DNA of 38,622 bases from Herbaspirillum sp. YR522. GTDB lineage: Bacteria; Pseudomonadota; Gammaproteobacteria; Burkholderiales; Burkholderiaceae_D. The DNA lies in the NCBI RefSeq assembly GCF_000282575.1, contig NZ_AKJA01000112.1, positions 1-38,622 of the forward strand. The letters run 5' to 3'. Under the pieces are notes generated by a model that worked only from the letters and a program-made list of their open reading frames with translations, was not told the DNA's origin and ran no database searches. The translations under genes were made by a program, and so were the position numbers. Numbering within the stretch: the first letter of the stretch is position 1; each line of letters opens with the position of its first letter. This document shows, piece after piece, positions 8,202 through 13,673 of the stretch.

Positions 8202-8998
8202 CTCTCATCCAGCCCCAGATGGCGCAGGGCCTGATGCCTCAGCTCGGCCAGGTGGGCATCGCCGCGGTGGCGCGGGTAGGGCAGGTCGACCTTGATCTCG
8301 GCCCGGATCTGCGCTGGCCGCTGGCCGAAGATGATGACCCGCTGCGCCAGGAACAGCGCTTCCTCGACATCGTGCGTCACCAGCAGCGCCGAAAACCGCC
8401 GGCGTTGCCACAGCGCGACCAGCTCGCTCTGCATCGAGAGCCGGGTCAGCGAATCGAGCTTGCCCAGCGGTTCGTCCAGGATCAGCAATTGCGGGTCATT
8501 GACCAGGGCGCGTGCCAGCGCCACCCGCTGCGCCATGCCACCGGAGAGCTGATGTGGAAACGCATGGGCGAATTCTTCCAGTCCCACCAGTCGCAGCGCG
8601 TCATCGACCCGTGCGCGTTGGGTCTTCAACAGGCCGCGCGCCTGCAATCCCAGCGCTACGTTGTCCCACACCCGGCGCCACGGGTACAGCGTCGGGTCCT
8701 GGAACACGACGATGCGCGAGGGGGCGGGGCGTTCGATGGGGTGGCCATCCTGGGCAATGCCGCCGGCGGTGGCCGGTTCCAGTCCGGCCACCAGCCGCAG
8801 CAAGGTCGACTTGCCGCAGCCGCTGGGGCCGAGCAGCGCCACGAATTCGCCCGGCGCCACCGTCAGCGAGACATCGTCGAGCACCTGCAACACGCCTTGC
8901 GGCAGCTTGAACCAGTGACTGACGCCGTTGATGTCGATGCGGGCCCCGGTGGTGGCGCCGGGGGCCCCGGGCAGGAGCGCCTCGCTCGTGGTTACCAT
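8195..8998 (-). CDS. ABC transporter ATP-binding protein (SsuB/TauB/NitT type)
   Basis: Cytoplasmic ATPase (267 residues) that powers the adjacent importer. It has Walker A GPSGCGKST (57-65), Q-loop VVFQDPTLYPW (about 98-108), signature LSGGMAQR (151-158), Walker B LLILDEP (171-177), a D-loop KLDSLTR and the switch His in LLVTHDVEEAL. This is the nitrate/sulfonate/taurine subfamily by sequence. The start is the ATG at 8998, which overlaps the permease stop as ATGGTAA; AAAGGA about 10 bases upstream serves as the ribosome site. A start 7 codons earlier is possible but lies inside the permease and lacks that spacing. Its stop in turn overlaps the TTG start of the cytochrome. Confidence 0.93.
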   Translation of the reverse strand: MVTTSEALLPGAPGATTGARIDINGVSHWFKLPQGVLQVLDDVSLTVAPGEFVALLGPSGCGKSTLLRLVAGLEPATAGGIAQDGHPIERPAPSRIVVFQDPTLYPWRRVWDNVALGLQARGLLKTQRARVDDALRLVGLEEFAHAFPHQLSGGMAQRVALARALVNDPQLLILDEPLGKLDSLTRLSMQSELVALWQRRRFSALLVTHDVEEALFLAQRVIIFGQRPAQIRAEIKVDLPYPRHRGDAHLAELRHQALRHLGLDESW

Positions 8999-10020
8999 TT
9001 GACGGTTCCTTTCTGCCATGACAGTGCGCGGTCGCGCACCTTGAACAGCAGCGTGATCAGGCCCGAGCACAGCACGGCCATCACGATCAGCGCGGCATAC
9101 ATGTTGCTGTAGGCGGCCCAGCCCTGCGCCCATTGCAGATACCAGCCCAGGCCCGCCTTGACCCCCATCATCTCGGCCGTGACCAGTACCGAGAAGGCCG
9201 CGCCCAGTCCCATGAACAGTCCCACGAACACCTGTGGCAGCGCCGCCGGAACGGCGACCCGCAATACCAGGAAGCGCTCGGATGCACCCAGGGTACGGGC
9301 CACGTCGTAATAACTCTTGTTGACCGAGGCCACGCCGGACCAGGTCAGCACCGCTACCGGGAAACCGGTAGCCAGTGCGATCAGGAACACCGCAGCGGCA
9401 TAGCTCGACGGCGCGAAGAAGAACGCCAGCGGCAGCAGCGCCGACGCCGGCACCGGCCCCAGGAAACGCAGTACCGGATGGACCCAGTAGCCGGCCACGC
9501 GCGACCAGCCAATCCATACTCCCACCAGGAAACCCACTGCCGCCCCGCAGGCAAAGCCATGCACCAGCAATCGCAACGAATGCGCCGTCGACAGGCCCAG
9601 TCGCGGCCAGTCCTCGCCATAGACTTCGACCAGGCTTTGCGGCGGTGCGAAGAAGGGCGCCGGCAGCAGCCCCAGCTTGGCGGTCAGGATTTCCCACAGG
9701 CCCAACAGCAAGGGCAAGGCCAGCAGCCACTGGCCGGCCGGGCGCAACAGGTGCAGCGCAGCCACGGCGCGACGCCCCGACAGTGCCAGCACCGCCAGCA
9801 GCGCAGCAACGGTCACGGCGGCGTAGCCGAACTCATCGGTATAGGCCCAGTCGGAAAAACCGACCACCTTGTTGGGCCAGCGCAGCGTGATCAGCGCCAG
9901 CGCAAGCCAGCCGCCGGCGGCGGCCAGGCCCAGGCCCCACACCGGCGCTTGCCGTCCTGCCGCGGGGCGCTCCAGTGACAGTGTCGCCTGCCGTGGGACA
10001 GGTTCGGTGGAGGAGGTCAT
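8992..10020 (-). CDS. ABC transporter permease with extended N-terminus
   Basis: Inner-membrane permease (342 residues) of the SsuC/TauC family. The core domain has the EAA loop DVARTLGASERFLVLRVAVP in its second half, the contact site for the ATPase. Typical SsuC/TauC proteins have about 250-270 residues; this one has about 80-90 more at the N-terminus, containing at least two extra hydrophobic segments (LGLAAAGGWLALALI and AAVTVAALLAVLAL) before the usual first helix (LLALPLLLGLWEIL). The start ATG at 10020 is preceded by AAAGGAAG. The gap to the binding-protein gene is 41 bases, and its 3' end overlaps the ATPase start by 7 bases. Confidence 0.92.
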   Translation of the reverse strand: MTSSTEPVPRQATLSLERPAAGRQAPVWGLGLAAAGGWLALALITLRWPNKVVGFSDWAYTDEFGYAAVTVAALLAVLALSGRRAVAALHLLRPAGQWLLALPLLLGLWEILTAKLGLLPAPFFAPPQSLVEVYGEDWPRLGLSTAHSLRLLVHGFACGAAVGFLVGVWIGWSRVAGYWVHPVLRFLGPVPASALLPLAFFFAPSSYAAAVFLIALATGFPVAVLTWSGVASVNKSYYDVARTLGASERFLVLRVAVPAALPQVFVGLFMGLGAAFSVLVTAEMMGVKAGLGWYLQWAQGWAAYSNMYAALIVMAVLCSGLITLLFKVRDRALSWQKGTVKW

Positions 10021-10061
10021 GACAGCTTCCTTTCAATCCGGTAACGGGGCGCGGTCACGGC

Positions 10062-11111
10062 TCAGGACAACACGTCGTAGGTGACGTGATTGGCGAAGCG
10101 GACCGGATCGGTACTCTTCTTGAGTACGCCTGCGGTGTGGAAGTCACGCGCGAAATATTCGACCTCCGCGCGCAGCGGGGTGCCGGTCGGATGGTTGTGA
10201 TAGGTCAGGTCGGTAAGCAGCTTGCGCAGGTCTTCCACCGGCACCTTGGGCGAATACTTGGCATACAGCCTGGCGGCTTCGTTGGGGTTTTCCGCCACGA
10301 ACTCGGAAGCCTGGATGATCGAGCGCACCACGGCTGCGGCGGCCGGCTTGTTATTGCGCACGAAGTCGCCACGCGCGCCGGTGATGCAGCAGATCTTGTC
10401 CTTGTACTCGCCGGTGCCGCTATTGCCCAGTTCGGTGAAGACCCCCTGGTTGCGCTTCTCGATCAGGTAGACGTTGGGGTCGCCATCGGCGATGGCCTGG
10501 ATCTCGCCCTTCTTGGCGGCAACGTCGAGCAGGTCGGCCGGGTAGACGCGCCATTGGACATCCTTGTCGATGTCGACGCCGCGCTTGGCCAGGTGGATGG
10601 CAAAGAAGTTCTTGGCCGGGCTGTTCAGGTCGGACACGCCGATGGTCTTGCCCCTGAGCTGCTTCCAGTCGGTCACGCCCGCGTCCTTGACCCCGACCAG
10701 GCGCAGGCAGCCACCATGCGCCGCACCGATCACCTTGACGTCGAAGCCGGCTTCCAAGGGCTTGAGCCAGCGGTGGATCAGGCCCACCCCGACATCGGCC
10801 TTGCCGGTGGCCAGCGCTTCGAGCAACTGGTCGGTGGAGCCGCCCCAGTTCAGCAGTTCGACATCCAGGCCGTTCTTCTCGAAATAGCCCTTTTCCTGCG
10901 CCACCACCACCGGTGACAGGCAGAAGGCGATGGCGCTCCAGGCAAAGGTAACCTTGTGCGGGGCGCCGGCCGACCAGGCGTTGCCGACGGCCAGCGTACC
11001 ACCCAGTCCCGCCAGCGCCGCCGCACCGCCGGCGCGCAGCACATCGCGGCGCGACCAGGACGATGTCGTGGCGACGCTATCTTCTTCATGCTGGGAGAGA
11101 TGCTTGTTCAT
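10062..11111 (-). CDS. Tat-exported NitT/TauT-type substrate-binding protein
   Basis: Periplasmic solute-binding protein (349 residues), first gene of the four-gene importer operon. The N-terminus has a twin-arginine signal: SRRDVLRAG at 20-28, a hydrophobic stretch to about 45, and cleavage probably after AWSA (48). The mature part has the NMT1/SsuA-type fold signature: LSPVVVAQEKGYFEKNGLDVELL, then LLEALATGKADVGVG, and LRGKTIGVSDLNSPAKNFF. The ligand is not readable from sequence. Candidates are an organosulfur compound, given the divergent thiol dioxygenase and OsmC genes, or any small anion. I chose the ATG at 11111 because GGAG lies 9 bases upstream and the Tat signal then has normal length. 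Confidence 0.92.
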   Translation of the reverse strand: MNKHLSQHEEDSVATTSSWSRRDVLRAGGAAALAGLGGTLAVGNAWSAGAPHKVTFAWSAIAFCLSPVVVAQEKGYFEKNGLDVELLNWGGSTDQLLEALATGKADVGVGLIHRWLKPLEAGFDVKVIGAAHGGCLRLVGVKDAGVTDWKQLRGKTIGVSDLNSPAKNFFAIHLAKRGVDIDKDVQWRVYPADLLDVAAKKGEIQAIADGDPNVYLIEKRNQGVFTELGNSGTGEYKDKICCITGARGDFVRNNKPAAAAVVRSIIQASEFVAENPNEAARLYAKYSPKVPVEDLRKLLTDLTYHNHPTGTPLRAEVEYFARDFHTAGVLKKSTDPVRFANHVTYDVLS

Positions 11112-11215
11112 TGCTGGTGGCTCCACTTGTTGGTCAGGTTCTTCGGACGAGGCACGCCCCCGGCGCACCGATTCAAGTCGAGCAATATGGCGCACGCAGC
11201 GCCGACGACAAAAGA

Positions 11216-11235
11216 ATAAGAATGAGCAAAGTTAT
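11216..11235. promoter_or_regulatory. Imperfect inverted repeat in the divergent promoter region
   Basis: ATAAG - 10 bases - GTTAT lies in the only AT-rich part of the 216-base space between the binding-protein gene and the OsmC gene. LysR-type regulators of sulfur genes (CysB, Cbl) bind AT-rich sites of this general look, but no regulator gene is adjacent and the match is loose. It is offered only as the most likely place for a shared operator. Confidence 0.2.
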
Positions 11236-11327
11236 GCCGACGCCGGGGCATATCCATATTCGGATTGCTTCGTTGCGTACAGCCTCCATGCGGCTCGAAA
11301 CTGCCACCACACCCACAAGAGGACGCC

Positions 11328-11894
11328 ATGACATCACTGAACCATTACCTGAGCGAAAAGCGCAGCGCCGTGCTGGCGCGTGAAGCATTGATCGAGGCCG
11401 GCGACGCCGGTCCGGTCAGCCTGGCGGCCAGGGTCAGCGCCGAGGGGCGCAGCGGCGTGCGTCGCATCCGCATTCGTGATCACCAGGTGATCAGCGACAG
11501 CCCGCCGGACTTTGCCGGCTACAACCTGGGGCCGAGTTCGCCCGAGCTGCAGCTGGGCGTGCTGGGCTCTTGCGTGACGCATATCTTCCTGATCCAGGCC
11601 TCGCACCAGCAGGTGCCGATCGATTCGCTGGAAATCGAAGTCAGTGGCCGCATCGATCCACGCGCAGGTCGTGCCGGCCACGAAGACATCCCGATCTGGC
11701 CGCACGATATCGGCTACACCATCCACCTCGAGTCGCCCGCCAGCCAGGCCCGGGTGCAGGCGCTGTTCGAGGCGGTCGAGAAGACTTGTCCCATCCTCAA
11801 CCTGTTGCGCCACCCACAGCAGATCCGTGCCGAACTCAAGCATCGCCGCACCGACCCGGCCCAGGCGCAGGATGCCGAGGGTGTCATTGCCTGA
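11328..11894 (+). CDS. OsmC/Ohr-family peroxidase-like protein
   Basis: Cytoplasmic protein of 188 residues in the OsmC superfamily, thiol peroxidases that reduce organic hydroperoxides and, in some members, polysulfides. The two catalytic cysteines are in place: C82 in LGSCVTHIFL and C154 in KTCPILNLLR. The N-terminal strands (VRRIRIRDHQVISDSP) and the acidic middle part fit the family. AGAGGA at 11318-11323 precedes the ATG at 11328. It is divergent from the ABC operon and 102 bases upstream of the thiol dioxygenase gene on the same strand, so probably cotranscribed with it. In this setting it may detoxify peroxides or persulfides produced during thiol breakdown; that role is inferred from context only. 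Confidence 0.88.
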   Translation: MTSLNHYLSEKRSAVLAREALIEAGDAGPVSLAARVSAEGRSGVRRIRIRDHQVISDSPPDFAGYNLGPSSPELQLGVLGSCVTHIFLIQASHQQVPIDSLEIEVSGRIDPRAGRAGHEDIPIWPHDIGYTIHLESPASQARVQALFEAVEKTCPILNLLRHPQQIRAELKHRRTDPAQAQDAEGVIA

Positions 11895-11996
11895 CGCCGC
11901 AGGCGGCGGCACGCGGCGGGGTGAAACGGGCTGTCATATCTCCCAGGTACGCCGGCCCGTGTCTGCCGACAACGCCGGCACACCGAGGAGAACCCG

Positions 11997-12623
11997 ATGA
12001 CTGCATCCACTGCCGCGCCGCTGCAATGGTGGCGACTGCGCCAATTCATTGGCGGCTTGGCCCACTTGCTGGACCAGAAGCCGTCCGAGCAGCGCATCCT
12101 GTGCGAGGGGGGCGACTTGTTGCGCCAGCTGGTCAGCGTGGATGACTGGTTGCCGCCGCAGTACGCCCAGCCCGATGTGCAACGCTACCAGCAGTTCCTG
12201 CTGCACGCCGATTCGGGGCAGCGCTTTTGCGTGGTGAGCTTCGTCTGGGGGCCGGGGCAAAGCACCCCGGTACACGACCATACGGTATGGGGCCTGATCG
12301 GTATGCTGCGCGGTGCCGAGTATGCGCAATCGTTCGCCGCTGGCGGTGACGCGCTGGTGCCGGTGGGCGAGGCGGTGCGGCTGGAGCCGGGCACGGTCGA
12401 GGCGGTCTCGCCGACGGCAGCCGGCTTGCACGATGTGCATCAGGTGCGTAACGCCTTCGCCGACCGCACCTCGATCAGCATCCATGTGTATGGCGCCAAC
12501 ATCGGTGCCGTGCGACGCTCGGTCTACCAGACCGATGGCGCGCGCAAGCTGTTCATCTCCGGTTATTCCAACACCACCCTGCCCAATATCTGGGATCTGT
12601 CAGCCAACCCCGCCTTGCCATGA
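11997..12623 (+). CDS. Cysteine / 3-mercaptopropionate dioxygenase family enzyme
   Basis: Cupin-fold non-haem iron thiol dioxygenase (208 residues) that adds O2 to a thiol, giving a sulfinate. The three-His iron site is H93 and H95 (PVHDHTVWG) with H145 or H148 (LHDVHQV). The S-x-H-x-Y outer triad is S161, H163, Y165 (SISIHVYG). The element YQQFLL around residues 64-69 has Gln where mammalian cysteine dioxygenase has its carboxylate-binding Arg. That makes it 'Gln-type', and Gln-type enzymes known from Pseudomonas, Azotobacter and Ralstonia prefer 3-mercaptopropionate. GAGGAG at 11985-11990 serves the ATG at 11997. The stop overlaps the ATG of the rhodanese remnant as ATGA, so the two were once translationally coupled. 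Confidence 0.88.
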   Translation: MTASTAAPLQWWRLRQFIGGLAHLLDQKPSEQRILCEGGDLLRQLVSVDDWLPPQYAQPDVQRYQQFLLHADSGQRFCVVSFVWGPGQSTPVHDHTVWGLIGMLRGAEYAQSFAAGGDALVPVGEAVRLEPGTVEAVSPTAAGLHDVHQVRNAFADRTSISIHVYGANIGAVRRSVYQTDGARKLFISGYSNTTLPNIWDLSANPALP

Positions 12624-12937
12624 GCCAAATCCCGTCGTCCTCCTCGAGCCCGGTTTCCGGGATTGCCGTGGTCACCTTTGCCGAAATCGCGCGGCCTTGA
12701 CGCGGCCATCTGTCGGGCTTTCTGTCGGTGCCGGGCGGGCAACTGGTGCACGAAACGGAGAGGAATGCGCCGGTGCGGGCCAGCATGACGGCGTCATGGC
12801 TGGCACAGATGGCGTGGGAAGTATTCGTGGTCGATGGCGACAATCCGGTGGCGGCCATGCAGGGCTACCTGGACTGGGAATTCGGCCTGGTGGAGCAACT
12901 GGGGCGTGACGGCACCCATGGATTCTTCGTGATCTGA
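12620..12937 (+). pseudogene. Rhodanese (sulfurtransferase) remnant with in-frame deletions
   Basis: One frame from the ATG at 12620 to a TGA at 12937 carries pieces I recognise from the long, multi-domain rhodaneses that sit beside thiol dioxygenases in Burkholderiales: an N-terminal GIAVVTFAEIARP, then RGHLSGFLSVPGGQLVHETE, then MTASWLAQMAWEVFVVDG, and the C-terminal QGYLDWEFGLVEQLGRDGTHGFFVI. An intact relative is about 500 residues; only about 104 codons remain, with a TGA at 12698-12700 after residue 26. All pieces are in the same frame, so several internal deletions kept phase. No active-site Cys loop survives. The protein is certainly not a working sulfurtransferase; a short C-terminal product could still be made. 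Confidence 0.72.
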
Positions 12938-12956
12938 AGGCCCAGGGGCGTGGCGT

Positions 12957-13436
12957 TCAACGCTTGGTCTTGACCTTGGGCATCGGCAGCGCCGTCTTGT
13001 ACTTGATCTGCTTCAGTGCAAAGCTGGAGCGGATGTTCTTGATGCCGGGGATCTTGGTCAGGTGATCGACGATGAAATGTTCCAGCGTCAGCAAATCCGG
13101 CACCACGATGCGCAGCAGGTAATCTTCATCGCCCGTCATCAGGTAGACTTCCATGACCTCGTCGAATGCGCTCACGGCGGTTTCGAACTGGGCCAGCGCT
13201 TCGGCGCCCTGGCGTTCCAGGATCACCTTGACGAACACGTTGACCTTCAGCCCCAGCATGTGCGGGTCGGCCAGCGCGACATAGCGCGAGATGATGCCTT
13301 CCGTTTCGAGCCGCTTCACCCGCGCCAGGGTAGGCGAGGGCGACAGGTTGATGCGGCCGGCCAGCTCCAGGTTGCTGATCGAGCTGTTTTCCTGAAGAAT
13401 GTTCAGGATGCGCAAATCGGTGGTGTCTAGTTCCAT
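12957..13436 (-). CDS. Lrp/AsnC-family transcriptional regulator (MdeR-like)
   Basis: DNA-binding regulator of 159 residues: an N-terminal winged helix-turn-helix (about 5-55, NLELAGRINLSPSPTLARVKRLE) and a C-terminal RAM ligand-binding domain (about 68-145, with VFVKVILE, VMEVYLMTGDEDYLLRIVV and IPGIKNIRSSFALKQIKY). I chose the ATG at 13436 because MELDTTDLRILNIL is the usual Lrp opening; it has no clear Shine-Dalgarno, and a -10-like TTTAAT lies 7 bases upstream. It is divergent from a 2-oxoacid dehydrogenase E1 gene, the same layout as mdeR-mdeB of Pseudomonas putida, and probably controls that gene and itself through the palindrome at 13470-13484. Confidence 0.9.
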   Translation of the reverse strand: MELDTTDLRILNILQENSSISNLELAGRINLSPSPTLARVKRLETEGIISRYVALADPHMLGLKVNVFVKVILERQGAEALAQFETAVSAFDEVMEVYLMTGDEDYLLRIVVPDLLTLEHFIVDHLTKIPGIKNIRSSFALKQIKYKTALPMPKVKTKR

Positions 13437-13469
13437 TATTGAAATTAAATTCTGCAAGTTTCAATTTTA

Positions 13470-13484
13470 CAGCACGTGGTGCTG
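13470..13484. promoter_or_regulatory. Perfect palindrome, probable Lrp-type operator
   Basis: CAGCAC - gtg - GTGCTG, a perfect 6+6 inverted repeat, lies 34 bases upstream of the regulator's start codon and about 190 bases upstream of the E1 gene, in the AT-rich part of the divergent region. Its place near the expected -35 of the regulator fits autoregulation. It has no terminator features. Confidence 0.4.
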
Positions 13485-13542
13485 AATATTGTACGATAAC
13501 TTCCCATTTTAAGTGACTCATGCGGTCACATCCGGCGTATCG

Positions 13543-13551
13543 TTATCCACA
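13543..13551 (+). promoter_or_regulatory. Consensus DnaA box
   Basis: TTATCCACA, a perfect match to the DnaA 9-mer, lies in the region between the Lrp-type regulator and the E1 gene. A second perfect copy is at 14243-14251 inside the E1 gene, and a one-mismatch copy (TTGTCCACA) is at 16461-16469 in the terminator downstream. A single box may tie expression to DnaA or titrate it; no replication-origin features are present. Confidence 0.35.
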
Positions 13552-13673
13552 GCCCAACAACATCAATGGAGCGGCGCGGTGCCGGCGTGCCTGGCAGTGA
13601 TGGCGCGGTGAGCTGTTTTACCGGCTTTTCGGCACTTTGCATAGAACCGCCTGACCTTGCCAGGAGACACGCA

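Noticed and set aside
9018-9730. N-terminal extension of the ABC ATPase through the permease gene
   Set aside because: That stretch is another frame of the permease; the ATPase begins at 8998 with a good ribosome site and family-typical length.
12698-12700. In-frame TGA in the rhodanese remnant as a selenocysteine codon
   Set aside because: The position would suit a former Cys codon, but most of the protein including its catalytic domains is deleted, and no convincing SECIS-like hairpin follows. A nonsense mutation in a decaying gene is simpler.
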